A stretch of 64,000 nt of DNA, from positions 3,828,501-3,892,500 of the forward strand of contig NZ_CP131914.1 in assembly GCF_040529045.1 (NCBI RefSeq), given 5' to 3'. Below, in pieces: positions 1 through 8,959 of the stretch (the stretch's first letter is position 1; each line of letters opens with the position of its first letter). This DNA comes from Xanthomonas indica. GTDB taxonomy: Bacteria > Pseudomonadota > Gammaproteobacteria > Xanthomonadales > Xanthomonadaceae. The notes beneath the pieces were generated by a model, which searched no databases, was not told where the DNA came from, and was given only the letters and a program-made list of their open reading frames with translations. Both the position numbers and the translations under genes were made by a program.

Positions 1-645
1 CCGGCGCTGGGGCTGCGCGGCGTGCGCCTGTCGCTGGCCCGGCCCAAGGTCTCCGACACCCAGTTGCGTGCGCTGCTGCGCGCCTCCGCCTACGGCCCGG
101 TGCGGGTGCTGGTGCCGATGGTCAGCGCGCGCGAGGAACTGCTGGCGATGCGCCGCCACCTCAAGCGCATCGCCGCGCAGTTGCGCCGCGATGGCCATGC
201 CATCGCCGAGCAGGTGAAACTCGGCGCGATGATCGAGGTACCGGCAGCGGCGCTGGCCCTGGATACCTTCATCGACACCATCGACTTCCTGTCGATCGGC
301 ACCAACGACCTGGTGCAGTACCTGCTCGCCGCCGACCGCAACAACGAGGCGGTGGCCGAGTTGTATTCGCCGCTGCATCCGGCGGTGCTGCGGCTGATCG
401 CGCAGGTGATCGCCACCGGCCAGGCCCACGGCAAACCGGTGGCGGTGTGCGGCGAGATCGCTGGCGACCCCACATTGACGCCCATGCTGCTGGCACTGGG
501 GCTGCGCGAGTTCAGCCTGCACCCGGCGACGATGCTGGAGGTGCGCCAGGTGATCCGCGACACCGACCTGCAGGCCCTGCGCCAGCGCGGCGCCAAACTG
601 CTGCAGGCCCGCGACCGCAAGGGCATCGAGCGCTGGCTGGCGTAA
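1..645 (+). CDS. ptsP: PTS enzyme I (phosphoenolpyruvate-protein phosphotransferase), C-terminal part
   Basis: The last 214 residues of enzyme I are present; the start lies before the window. Enzyme I takes phosphate from phosphoenolpyruvate and passes it to HPr. What remains is the PEP-binding TIM barrel: the segment SIGTNDLVQYLLAADRNN and the active-site region VCGEIAGDP, whose cysteine and acidic residues are typical of the family. mgtE follows on the same strand after a repeat-filled gap of about 380 bases, an arrangement I recall from Xanthomonas, where the PTS IIA and HPr genes lie upstream. Without the N-terminus I cannot tell a ptsI-type from a GAF-containing ptsP-type protein; the symbol is the usual one for this locus. 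Confidence 0.88.
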   Translation, partial: PALGLRGVRLSLARPKVSDTQLRALLRASAYGPVRVLVPMVSAREELLAMRRHLKRIAAQLRRDGHAIAEQVKLGAMIEVPAAALALDTFIDTIDFLSIGTNDLVQYLLAADRNNEAVAELYSPLHPAVLRLIAQVIATGQAHGKPVAVCGEIAGDPTLTPMLLALGLREFSLHPATMLEVRQVIRDTDLQALRQRGAKLLQARDRKGIERWLA

Positions 646-648
646 GCC

Positions 649-920
649 GGGATTCGTCATTCGGGATTGGGGATTCGCAAGAGCGAGCGCGAGCGTGGCC
701 GTCTGCGCGACACCACCACCGCTGCTGATGCACTGATGCCCCCTGACTGCTGTGCTTCCCAATCCCTTTCCTTCGTGAAAAGCCGAAATGACGGGATGCC
801 GGACCCTGCGTAGGCCACGGAGCGGCTCGATGAAAAAATCGCCAGTCCTCGCAGCTGCTCTTGCGGACCCGAACTTCCCGCTCCTACGAATCCCAATCCC
901 GACTCCCCACTCCCGGCTCC
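649..920. repeat. Inverted pair of GGGATTGGGGATTCG-type repeats
   Basis: At 649-676 there is a G-rich run with GGGATTCG and CGGGATTGGGGATTCG. At 887-920 the opposite orientation appears (CGAATCCCAATCCC, then ACTCCCCACTCCCGG). The same motif family recurs at 35141-35243 and 60930-60955, always between genes. They look like the short interspersed repeats common in xanthomonad intergenic DNA. The rest of the 646-1022 gap shows no gene; the AAGGGAG ribosome-binding site of mgtE closes it. Confidence 0.6.
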
Positions 921-1022
921 TCCAACACTGTGCTTCCCGCAACATGCAGGCGATAATGTTGGGATGAACATCTGACCGACCGCGTTTCTCCGGAGCGCGG
1001 CCTCACCCCAAGGGAGCAGCGC

Positions 1023-2381
1023 ATGGCCGATGCCGTCCGCCACGACAAGACCGCGCGGCAGCTGCGCATGCTGTCCGATGCGCTGGACAGCGGGCGCCTG
1101 GGCCCGGTGCGGCGACTGGTCAATACGCTGGCGCCGGCCGAGATCGGCAACCTGCTGGAGTCGTTGCCGCCCGGCAAGCGCGAGGTGGTGTGGGGGCTGG
1201 TCGATCCGGAAGACGACGGCGAGGTGCTGGTCCACGTCGGCGAGGAAGTGCGCGAGAGCCTGCTCGCGGACATGGACCCGGACGAAATCGTCGCCGCGGT
1301 CGAAGACCTGGACATCGACGACCTCGCCAACCTGGTCGAGGACCTGCCGGACACGGTCATCGACGAAGTGCTCAAGTCGATGGACCGCGAGAACCGCGAG
1401 CGGCTCGAGCAGGTGCTGTCGTATCCCGAAGACAGTGCCGGCCGCCTGATGAACCCGGACGTGGTCACCGTGCGCGCCGACGTCAACGTCGACGTGGTGC
1501 TGCGCTACCTGCGCCTGCGCGGCGAACTGCCGGACCACACCGACCACCTGTTCGTGGTCAGCCGCCGCCACCAGTACCTGGGGCGGGTGTCGCTGGCGGC
1601 GCTGGTCACCCACGAGGATTCCACCCCGATCAACCGGCTGATCGACGACGAGCAGCCGGCCATCGACGTCGGCGAAGGCGCCGACGAGGTCGCGCGGCAG
1701 TTCTCCGACCACGACTGGATCTCCGCGCCGGTGGTCGACGACAACAACATCCTGCTCGGCCGCATCACCATCGACGACGTGGTCGACATCATCCGCGACC
1801 AGGCCGAGCACCAGGCGATGAGCGCCGCCGGCCTGGACGAGGACGAGGACCTGTTCAGCCCGGTGCGGCGCGCGTTCCGCCGCCGCCTGCTGTGGCTGAC
1901 GATCAATCTCGGCACCGCCTTCATCGCCTCCAGCGTGGTCGGCCAGTTCGAGGGCACCATCGCCAAGCTGGTGGCGCTGGCCGCGCTGATGCCGATCGTG
2001 GCCGGCATGGGCGGCAACGCCGGCACCCAGGTGCTGGCGCTGATGGTGCGCGGCCTGGCGCTGGGCCAGATCGGCGCGTCCAACGTGATCGTGCTGCTGC
2101 GCAAGGAGCTGGCGGTGGCGCTGATCAACGGCCTGGCGCTGGGCATCGGCCTGGGCCTGATCGTGCTGCTGTGGTTCAAGCAGCCGCTGTTGTCGCTGGT
2201 GATCGGCTCGGCGCTGACCATCAACCTGCTCACCGCCGCCCTGGGCGGCGTGCTGGTGCCGTTGACGCTCAAGCGCCTGGGCTTCGACCCGGCGCTGGCC
2301 GGCGGGGTGATCCTGACCACGCTGACCGACGTGATGGGCTTCCTCAGCTTCCTCGGCCTGGCCACCCTGGTCCTGCTGTAG
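1023..2381 (+). CDS. mgtE: Magnesium transporter MgtE
   Basis: 452-residue inner-membrane Mg2+ channel/transporter. The order is that of the family: an acidic helical MgtE N domain (about 1-130), two CBS domains (about 135-265; for example GRVSLAALVTHED and LLGRITIDDVVDIIRD), a connecting helix, and five C-terminal membrane helices beginning near LLWLTINLGTAFIASSV. The conserved pore segment MPIVAGMGGNAGTQ is intact. In known MgtE proteins the cytosolic domains close the pore when Mg2+ is plentiful, and the many acidic residues here fit that. The start has a good AAGGGAG Shine-Dalgarno sequence. Length matches the family. Confidence 0.95.
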   Translation: MADAVRHDKTARQLRMLSDALDSGRLGPVRRLVNTLAPAEIGNLLESLPPGKREVVWGLVDPEDDGEVLVHVGEEVRESLLADMDPDEIVAAVEDLDIDDLANLVEDLPDTVIDEVLKSMDRENRERLEQVLSYPEDSAGRLMNPDVVTVRADVNVDVVLRYLRLRGELPDHTDHLFVVSRRHQYLGRVSLAALVTHEDSTPINRLIDDEQPAIDVGEGADEVARQFSDHDWISAPVVDDNNILLGRITIDDVVDIIRDQAEHQAMSAAGLDEDEDLFSPVRRAFRRRLLWLTINLGTAFIASSVVGQFEGTIAKLVALAALMPIVAGMGGNAGTQVLALMVRGLALGQIGASNVIVLLRKELAVALINGLALGIGLGLIVLLWFKQPLLSLVIGSALTINLLTAALGGVLVPLTLKRLGFDPALAGGVILTTLTDVMGFLSFLGLATLVLL

Positions 2382-2668
2382 GGCGTGTGCGGACGGCGGG
2401 CGCGGCTTCCCCGCCCACCGCTCGAAGCGGCAACTGCGATCGTCGCGCAGCCGTGATCGGCCGGCGCGCTGCCGGCCACGATCGGCCCGCGGCGGATCGG
2501 GCGCATCCCCCTCCCGCTGCCGCCATCGGCACCCTGCGCGGCAAGCGCACGCTGCGCCGCCCGCGCCGCCGCCCGTCGGCTGACTGGCGCATGTCCGCCG
2601 CCCCCGCTCGGGTTGTCGTGGAGAGGCCCAGGCCACGATACTGCGGCCTTCCCACCCGAGGGCCGGCC

Positions 2669-3487
2669 ATGTCGATGCGTTCGTTGCTGCTTCTGCTGTG
2701 CCTGTCGATGGTGGGATGCAGCAGCTTGCCCAGCAACCCGGCCACCGGCCACTTCGTCGGCCGCCAGCTCACCCTCGACGGGCGCGTCTACCGCTACCAG
2801 GTGTTCGTGCCGGCGCCGGCGCATCGCCAGGGCCCGGTGCCGGTGGTGCTGTTCCTGCACGGCTCCGGCGAGCGCGGCGACGACGGCCGCGACCAGACCA
2901 CGGCCGGGCTGGGCCCGTACCTGCGCCGCCACCTGGCCGATTTCCCGGCGCTGGTGGTGATGCCGCAGGTGCCCGACGGCGAGGAGTGGAACGGCGTCAA
3001 CGCGACCATGGCGCTGCAGGCGCTGGACGACAGCAGCGCCGAGTTCAACGGCGACCCGCAGCGCACCTACCTGACCGGCATGTCGATGGGCGGCTACGGC
3101 ACCTGGGAAATCGCCCTGAAGCAGCCGCAGCGCTTCGCCGCGCTGGTGCCGATCTGCGGCGCGATCCTGTCCCCGCACGAAGACCGCGAGTACCTGGTGG
3201 TCACGCCGGTGGCCTATCTGGCCGATCCGTATACGGCGCTGGCGCAGCGCCTGCGGCACGTGCCGGTGTGGATCTTCCACGGCGCCCAGGACGACGTGGT
3301 GCTGCCGCACGACGACCGCAAGATCGTGCGTGCGCTCAAGAACGTCGACGCCGACGTGCGCTACACCGAGTACCCGCAGGGCAACCACAACGCCTGGGAT
3401 GCCACCTACCGCGATCCGAAGATGTGGCAGTGGCTGTTCGCGCAGAAGCGCAGCGACGCCGGCAACGAGATCACCGCCGACAAGTAA
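2669..3487 (+). CDS. Lipoprotein alpha/beta hydrolase (esterase/prolyl-oligopeptidase type)
   Basis: 272 residues. The N-terminus is a lipoprotein signal (LLLLCLSMVGC), so the enzyme is probably tethered in the cell envelope. Catalytic features are complete: oxyanion region FLHGSGERGDD, nucleophile elbow GMSMGGYG, acid in FHGAQDDVV, and histidine in PQGNHNAWD. This pattern belongs to secreted phospholipase/carboxylesterase and feruloyl-esterase-like proteins of plant-associated bacteria; the substrate cannot be read from the sequence. The start was chosen at 2669 because the signal peptide begins there; a second Met two codons later is equally possible. It stands alone: mgtE ends 287 bases upstream. 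Confidence 0.82.
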   Translation: MSMRSLLLLLCLSMVGCSSLPSNPATGHFVGRQLTLDGRVYRYQVFVPAPAHRQGPVPVVLFLHGSGERGDDGRDQTTAGLGPYLRRHLADFPALVVMPQVPDGEEWNGVNATMALQALDDSSAEFNGDPQRTYLTGMSMGGYGTWEIALKQPQRFAALVPICGAILSPHEDREYLVVTPVAYLADPYTALAQRLRHVPVWIFHGAQDDVVLPHDDRKIVRALKNVDADVRYTEYPQGNHNAWDATYRDPKMWQWLFAQKRSDAGNEITADK

Positions 3488-3676
3488 ACAGTTCCCACCA
3501 TCGGCATCCGTGCGCGGTGGGTGCCCAACGACAGTCCGCGCAACTTGGGCCGCACCGCGACGCTCAGCGTTCGCCGAAAAGGCCGTCCATATCGATCCGC
3601 ACCGACGCGTCGTCGCGGCCTGTGCAGCAAGCGCACCAAAACGGCTTACAGTCCACGCTTTCGCGCACAGGCACGC

Positions 3677-4126
3677 ATGGCGACCATCCCTTCCGCATCG
3701 CAGACCGCCTTCCACGCCCGCCTGCGCGCCCTGGATCCGAGCGCTGCGGCGATCGCCGGCGCGGCAATTCCATCGCTGCTGGTGCCGGCACACGACGACG
3801 CCACGACGCTGGAGCTCAGCGACAGCGGACGCTGGCTGTTGCAGGTGCTGGACGCCCTGGACGCCCTGCACCAGGCCACGCAGGCCACCAGTCTGTCCGC
3901 CGATGCGCTGCGCCGCGACCAGAAGTTCGCGCCGCCCGGGCGGCCCTCGCTGCACCTGGTGCAGTTGCGCCAGCAGCAGGCGGCCGCGCAGCAAGCGCTG
4001 CGCCGCGCCAACCAGGCGCTGGCCCAGGCTGCGGCCGGCTTCGTGCGCAGCGCCGGGCTGACGCCACCGCCACGGACCGGGCCGGTGGCGTTCGTGCAAG
4101 GATGGATCGCGCGTCATCTGGGGTAA
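3677..4126 (+). CDS. Small Ala/Gln-rich protein of unknown function
   Basis: 149 residues that I do not recognise. Codon use is that of a real gene (third positions mostly G or C), and no better frame exists on the other strand. There is no signal peptide or membrane segment. The middle (QLRQQQAAAQQALRRANQAL) should form a long amphipathic helix or coiled coil, and the C-terminus ends in a Trp-containing helix (FVQGWIARHLG). The ribosome-binding site is weak, so a different start is possible. No operon partner is evident; the flanks are about 190 and 490 bases of non-coding DNA. Confidence 0.5.
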   Translation: MATIPSASQTAFHARLRALDPSAAAIAGAAIPSLLVPAHDDATTLELSDSGRWLLQVLDALDALHQATQATSLSADALRRDQKFAPPGRPSLHLVQLRQQQAAAQQALRRANQALAQAAAGFVRSAGLTPPPRTGPVAFVQGWIARHLG

Positions 4127-4613
4127 GGCCGCCACACGGCCGTGGGGCGCATGGCTGGCGTCCATGGCGGTGCGCCATGGGTGAAGCGGGCGAAGGTCGG
4201 TGCGGTTCTGCAGGAATGGCGCTCGCGCGCCCTCTCGGGATCCGCCGCGATCGCGGCTGGCGAAGGACGACGCGACTCGCCCGTGGCATGCGCCGCGTGC
4301 TGGCTAGCCTCGCCGAGGAAGCGCCGACAGTTCCGACAGCGTCCGCGGCACACCGCCCGACCGCATCGCGTCGCGTCGCGCGGCCGAGGTGCTGATGCGC
4401 GACAGCACAAGGCGCGTCTACGCAAGCTAAACCGCAAGCGCCGGGCTGCCCCTGCTGGCCTGGGTTGGGCCTGTCCCGCTGCTATCCTGCACGCCCCTCG
4501 GACTCCGCTGCCCGACGCCCCATGCCCGTGCCCTCCCCCGCTGCCCGCCCCTGCCCTGCCCGTGCGGCCTCCTCGCGCGTGCGTCTGCCTGCCCGCGACA
4601 CGGCAGCGGCGGC
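4127..4613. other. 487-base gap without a recognisable gene
   Basis: Open frames on both strands here are Arg/Pro/Ala-rich translations of GC-rich DNA and look like shadows. I see no clear promoter, hairpin or RNA gene. It should contain the promoter of the ArsB-type transporter downstream. Confidence 0.4.
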
Positions 4614-5882
4614 ATGAGCATGCCCGGCGCGCACACGGCCAATCTCGCCACCTGGGGCATCTGCGCGCTGGCCACCGCCGGGGTGATCACGCGGCCGTTC
4701 AAGCTGCCCGAGGCGTGCTGGGCGGTGGGTGGCGCGCTGCTGCTGATGGCGTTGGGGCTGATGCCCGGCGGCGAGGCCTGGCAGGCGGTGCTCAAGGGCC
4801 TGGACGTCTACCTGTTCCTGATCGGCATGATGCTGTTGTCGGAAACCGCACGTGCCGAAGGCCTGTTCGACTGGGTCGCGATGCATGCGGTGAACCTGGC
4901 CAAGGGCTCGACCCAGCGCCTGTTCGCGCTGGTGTTCGGCGTCGGCATCGTGGTCACCGCGTTCCTGTCCAATGACGCCACCGCGGTGGTGCTCACCCCC
5001 GCGGTGTACGCGGCCGCGCGCAAGGCCGGGGCCAAGCCGCTGCCGCTGCTGTTCGCCTGCGCGCTGATCGCCAACGCCGCCAGCTTCGTGCTGCCGATCT
5101 CCAACCCCGCCAACCTGGTGCTGTACGGCGGCAAGATGCCGACCCTGGGCGCGTGGATGGCCGCGTTCGCGCTGCCGTCGCTGCTGGCGATCGGCGTGAC
5201 CTTCGTGATGCTGCGCTGGGCCGAGCGCAAGGACCTGACCGGCCGCTGCGCCGCGCGCGTGGACACGGTACCGCTGACCCGCGGCGGCACCTTCGCCCTG
5301 GTCGGCATCCTCGCCACCGCGGTGCTGCTGGTCGGCGTCTCCGCGCTGGGCCTGGACCTGGGTCTGCCGACCTGCCTGGCCGGCCTGGCCACCCTCGGCG
5401 CGGTCTGTCTGGGCGGCCGGCAATCGCCGCTGCCGATGGCCAAGGCGGTGTCGTGGTCGGTGCTGCCGCTGGTGGCTGGCCTGTTCGTGCTGGTGGAGGC
5501 GCTGTCGCGCACCGGCGTGATCGGCCTGCTCGCACGCACCCTGGCCGACGCCGCCGCGCACTCGCCGCAGGCCACCGCCGGCGTCGCCGGCACCCTGCTG
5601 GCGTTCGGCTCGAACCTGATGAACAACCTGCCGGCCGGCCTGATCGCCAGCACCACCGTCGCCCAGGCGCAACCGCCGCAGCTGGTGGTGGATGCGCTGC
5701 TGATCGGCGTGGACCTGGGTCCGAACCTGTCGATCACCGGTTCGCTGGCGACCATCCTGTGGCTGACCGCGATCCGCCGCGAAGGCGAGGACGTGGGCTT
5801 CTGGCGCTTCCTCAAGGTCGGCGCGCTGGTGATGCCGCCGGCGTTGCTGTGCGCGCTGGGCGCGCGCCTGCTGCTGGGCTGA
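4614..5882 (+). CDS. ArsB/CitM-type membrane transporter
   Basis: 422 residues with about ten to eleven membrane helices. The ion-transporter superfamily signatures are visible: FLSNDATAVVLTP in the first half, PISNPANLV just after, and the second-half re-entrant motif SNLMNNLPAG. These occur in ArsB arsenite exporters and related anion transporters. No arsR, arsC or arsH lies nearby, so arsenite efflux is only the nearest-family guess; another anion is possible. An alternative start lies two codons in. REP palindromes follow the gene and separate it from the convergent permease. Confidence 0.8.
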   Translation: MSMPGAHTANLATWGICALATAGVITRPFKLPEACWAVGGALLLMALGLMPGGEAWQAVLKGLDVYLFLIGMMLLSETARAEGLFDWVAMHAVNLAKGSTQRLFALVFGVGIVVTAFLSNDATAVVLTPAVYAAARKAGAKPLPLLFACALIANAASFVLPISNPANLVLYGGKMPTLGAWMAAFALPSLLAIGVTFVMLRWAERKDLTGRCAARVDTVPLTRGGTFALVGILATAVLLVGVSALGLDLGLPTCLAGLATLGAVCLGGRQSPLPMAKAVSWSVLPLVAGLFVLVEALSRTGVIGLLARTLADAAAHSPQATAGVAGTLLAFGSNLMNNLPAGLIASTTVAQAQPPQLVVDALLIGVDLGPNLSITGSLATILWLTAIRREGEDVGFWRFLKVGALVMPPALLCALGARLLLG

Positions 5883-5992
5883 GCGGGTGCGCGTGCACTT
5901 GGTGAATTGCCCATGGCCAGGCGCCCGGGACGGTCGCCAAGGCCTGGCCTGCGGCGACCGCGGGTCGGCCGCGACAGCTTCTACCGCAACGC

Positions 5993-6067
5993 GTCGCGGC
6001 TGAAGCCGCTCCTACAGAGGATTCTGCGCGCTGTCGCTGCCGTCGTAGGAGCGGCTTCAGCCGCGAC
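5993..6067. repeat. REP-like inverted pair
   Basis: Two 23-base elements in opposite orientation: 5993-6015 ends in AAGCCGCTCCTAC, and 6045-6067 begins GTAGGAGCGGCTTCAG. Each is an imperfect palindrome and together they form a long hairpin. It lies between the convergent ArsB-type and permease genes, where it could stop transcription from either side. Confidence 0.75.
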
Positions 6068-6156
6068 AGGCCTTACCGCGAAGACCTGCTGCGGTTGCTC
6101 CAAGAAGCAACAGGCGCCGCTGCTATGGCAGCACACGTGACGCGGACGAAGCCCCC

Positions 6157-6229
6157 GTGGGAGCGACGTCAGTCGCGACGCGCGACGCCATCGGCCATCG
6201 CCCCCCGTCGGGACTGAAGTCGCTCCCAC
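6157..6229. repeat. Second REP-like inverted pair, variant sequence
   Basis: GTGGGAGCGACGTCAGTCGC at 6157-6179 pairs with an inverted copy at 6207-6229 ending GAAGTCGCTCCCAC. It belongs to the same family as 5993-6067 but is the GTGGGAG subtype. It sits 33 bases beyond the stop of the permease gene, which reads toward it. Confidence 0.7.
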
Positions 6230-6261
6230 AACGGCACGACACACCGATGGAATGCGCCGCC

Positions 6262-7638
6262 CTACCCCGCGCGCAACCGCCGCGCCACGCCGCTGACCAC
6301 GGCGATGACCGCGGTCAGCGCCGCCATCGAGAGGAACTGCGTGCGGGTGTCCGGCGAGGCCACCAGCAGGCCGAAGATCAGCGCCAGGATCGCCAGCGCC
6401 AGCACGGTGAGCACCGGGTAGCCGCGCATGCGGAACGGCAGGCGGGTGCCGGCGCGGTCGGCGCGCGCGCGCAGGATCAGCTGCGACAGCAGCGAGATCG
6501 TCCACACCAGCAGGCATGTGGCGCCGACGATGTTCAGCAGCACCGGCAGCACCCGGTTGGGATACAGCAGTTCCAGCACCGCGGCGACGAAGCCGAACAG
6601 CACGCTGGCCAGCACCGCCAGCCACGGCACCTGCTGCCGGCTGGACGCGGCCAGCGCGCGCGGCGCTTCGCCGCGCTGGGCCAACGAGAAGATCATCCGC
6701 GAGGCGCCGTACAGATTGGCGTTGAGCGCCGACAGCAACGCGATCACCGCGATCAGGGTGATGGCGGTGGCGGCGCCGGGGATCCTGGCCACCTGCAGCA
6801 CCGCAGCGAACGGCGAGCTCAGCGCCTGGCTCTGCCACGGCACCACCGCGATGATCACGCTCAGCGAGCCGATGTAGAACACCAGGATGCGCCAGGCGAC
6901 GGTGCGGATGGCGCGGGCGATGCTGCGCTCCGGGTCGGCGGTCTCGGCCGCGGCCACCGCCACGATCTCGGTGCCGCCGAAGGCGAACACCACCACCAGC
7001 AGCGCCGCGCCGATGCCGGCCAGGCCCTTCGGCGCGAAGCCGCCGTTGCCGGTGACGTTGGACAGGCCCGGCGAGGCCACGCCGGGCAGCCAGCCGGCCA
7101 GCAAGGCGATGCCGACCAGGATGAAGCCGACGATCGCCGCCACCTTGAGGATGGCGAACCAGAATTCGAACTCGCCGAAGTTGCGCACGCCCAGCAGGTT
7201 GATCGCGGTGAACGCGGCCATGAACGCGATCGCGGCCAGCGGCACCGGCAAGCCCGGCCACACCGTGGACAGCAGGCCGGCCGCGCCCACCGCCTCGGCG
7301 GCGATCACGATCACCAGTTGCAGCCACCACAGCCAGCCCACCGTGGCGCCGGCGGTCGGCCCCATCGCGTCGGCGGCGTACACCGAGAACGCGCCGCTGG
7401 CCGGCTTGGCCGCGGCCATCTCGCCCAGCGCGTTCATCACGATGATTACCAGCGCGCCGGCGACCAGGTAGGAAATCAGCACCGCCGGCCCCGCCGCGTG
7501 CACGCCGACGCCGGAGCCCAAGAACAGGCCGGCGCCGATCGCGCTGCCCAATCCCATCATGATCAATTGCCGCGGTTTCAGCGCGTGGCGCAGGGCGGGT
7601 GCGGCGGCAGGCGGGACAGGCGCGGACGAATGCGGCAT
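6262..7638 (-). CDS. APC-superfamily amino-acid permease
   Basis: 458 residues with about twelve membrane helices. The N-terminal motif LIMMGLGSAIGAGLFLGSG is the substrate-binding unwound helix of amino acid-polyamine-organocation transporters, and FAFGGTEIVAVAAAETADP is the conserved helix-6 region of the amino-acid transporter family (GABA, aromatic, Asn or Ser/Ala permeases). The exact substrate cannot be told. The start at 7638 (MPHSSAP) was preferred over an upstream one because the first helix follows about 25 residues later, as usual. It converges on the ArsB-type gene, with REP pairs between. Confidence 0.88.
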   Translation of the reverse strand: MPHSSAPVPPAAAPALRHALKPRQLIMMGLGSAIGAGLFLGSGVGVHAAGPAVLISYLVAGALVIIVMNALGEMAAAKPASGAFSVYAADAMGPTAGATVGWLWWLQLVIVIAAEAVGAAGLLSTVWPGLPVPLAAIAFMAAFTAINLLGVRNFGEFEFWFAILKVAAIVGFILVGIALLAGWLPGVASPGLSNVTGNGGFAPKGLAGIGAALLVVVFAFGGTEIVAVAAAETADPERSIARAIRTVAWRILVFYIGSLSVIIAVVPWQSQALSSPFAAVLQVARIPGAATAITLIAVIALLSALNANLYGASRMIFSLAQRGEAPRALAASSRQQVPWLAVLASVLFGFVAAVLELLYPNRVLPVLLNIVGATCLLVWTISLLSQLILRARADRAGTRLPFRMRGYPVLTVLALAILALIFGLLVASPDTRTQFLSMAALTAVIAVVSGVARRLRAG

Positions 7639-8154
7639 CGGCTCGGTCGGGTGCGGAAAACGCGACACGATACAGGCTGAGGGCGACGACGTGCGGCTGC
7701 GCACGCGTTTGGCCGCTTACGGCCGCGGATCGGCCCGCCGCAGCGGCACGGCTGCTGCAACGCAGCGCGGATCCGCGCACGCGGCCGCCGCTGGGCACCA
7801 GCCGCCGGGCGCCGGCGAAGACCGCCGTGGCTTGCTGCCTGCCCCGACCACGCGGCGCCATCGCCGCGACCGCGCGAAGTGCGGAAATGCCAAACCATCA
7901 CTCACACCGCAGATTTCTCGCATCTCGTTGATTTGGCGTATTGACAGCGATACTAACGTCAGAAATACTGAACTCGACGCCCGCCAGATCTCCTTTCTCC
8001 GTACCTGCCGATGAGGGCGCGAACACGGAGCCAGGGGCGGCAGGCGACGACGGACCGGGAGACGGCCCGTTGCGGGCGCTCCGGCCGGAAAGGACCACGG
8101 CTGCCGCTCGTCCCATGGCGTACAGGTCCGTACATCCAGACAAGGAGAGACACC
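7639..8154. other. Divergent upstream region (permease / small periplasmic protein)
   Basis: This 516-base region separates two divergent genes. I see no coding sequence. An AT-richer pocket at 7925-7985 carries the best promoter candidate (listed separately). An AAGGAGAG ribosome-binding site just before 8155 marks the right edge. Confidence 0.5.
7941..7969 (+). promoter_or_regulatory. Candidate sigma-70 promoter
   Basis: TTGACA at 7941-7946 is a perfect -35 box. After 17 bases comes AATACT (7964-7969), a 4-of-6 match to TATAAT. It reads toward the periplasmic protein at 8155, giving a leader of about 180 bases. TGAC and GTCA half-sites flank the spacer, a possible operator. Confidence 0.35.
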
Positions 8155-8637
8155 ATGATCAAACCGCTGCTCACCCTGACGGTACTGGCGGCCACGCTGG
8201 CCGTTCCGTGCCTGCGGGCCGCCGAGCGGGCGCCGCTCTATGCCGCCGATGCCATCCAGGGCATGGGCGAACGCCTGCCCATCGGCAAGAAGAACGTGAG
8301 CCTGTCGCCGCTGTTCAAGGTCTACACGTTCGAGAAGGCCGGCCTGCGTTTCGTGCAGATCAACTCGCTGCAGGACGAGGTCATCACCGTGCTCAGCGCC
8401 ACACCGGGCACCGAGACCCGGCTGCCGATCGGCAGCGCCGCCGAGGAGCAGATGATCGCGGTCAACGACGCGAAGAACCAGCCGCTGGGCATGGTCACCG
8501 CCGCGGCGAGCTGCCCGTGCAACGCCACCGTGGTCTACCGCGACGCCAACACCACCATCGTGGTGGTCTACGGCTCCAACGGCGAGTACATCACCTCGTA
8601 CGTGATCAAGACCCCGCGCAGCGGTCCGCCGCAGTAA
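8155..8637 (+). CDS. Small periplasmic protein of unknown function
   Basis: 160 residues starting with a clear Sec signal peptide (MIKPLLTLTVLAATLAVPC, cleavage probably after CLRA). The start is fixed by AAGGAGAG six bases upstream. The mature part, about 138 residues, is rich in beta-type sequence and contains a single CPC motif in the segment AAASCPCNATVVYRD, either a metal or disulphide site. No domain is recognised. The protein is monocistronic; the next gene, a chemoreceptor on the other strand, ends 322 bases away. Confidence 0.7.
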   Translation: MIKPLLTLTVLAATLAVPCLRAAERAPLYAADAIQGMGERLPIGKKNVSLSPLFKVYTFEKAGLRFVQINSLQDEVITVLSATPGTETRLPIGSAAEEQMIAVNDAKNQPLGMVTAAASCPCNATVVYRDANTTIVVVYGSNGEYITSYVIKTPRSGPPQ

Positions 8638-8897
8638 GCACTGCCTGTGCGCCGCGGCCGCACCTGCGGCCGTGGCGCGAGTGGTTGCTGACGGCCATGG
8701 CGTCAGTCGCGTGGTGGAAACACGCGGCCGCGCTCGGTGAGGGCGATGGCCTCCGCGGGCTGCGTCACCCCCGCCTGCCGCCGGGGGGGCTGCCTGGTGC
8801 AACCTGGTGCGTCGTACCGCATCTCCCGCGCCGGCTATCGCCGCCGCTCGCATGCAGCGCTCCATCGCGCGCATCGGGCAGCCACGCGCAAATGCAA

Positions 8898-8925
8898 GCG
8901 GCCGCCTTCCGAGGAAGGCGGCCGC
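8898..8925 (-). terminator. Rho-independent terminator of the first chemoreceptor
   Basis: A perfect 13-base-pair stem (GCGGCCGCCTTCC, loop GA, complementary arm) lies 34 bases past the receptor stop codon. Read on the minus strand it is followed by TTGCATTTG, a moderately T-rich tract. The rest of the 8638-8959 gap shows nothing else. Confidence 0.7.
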
Positions 8926-8959
8926 GCAAGAACGGCCCAAACGATCGGACCGCGTCGGA

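Noticed and set aside
657-4165. Very long open frames on the strand opposite mgtE and the lipoprotein hydrolase
   Set aside because: Gln/His/Arg/Ala-rich translations without domains; they mirror genuine genes in high-GC DNA where stop codons are rare.
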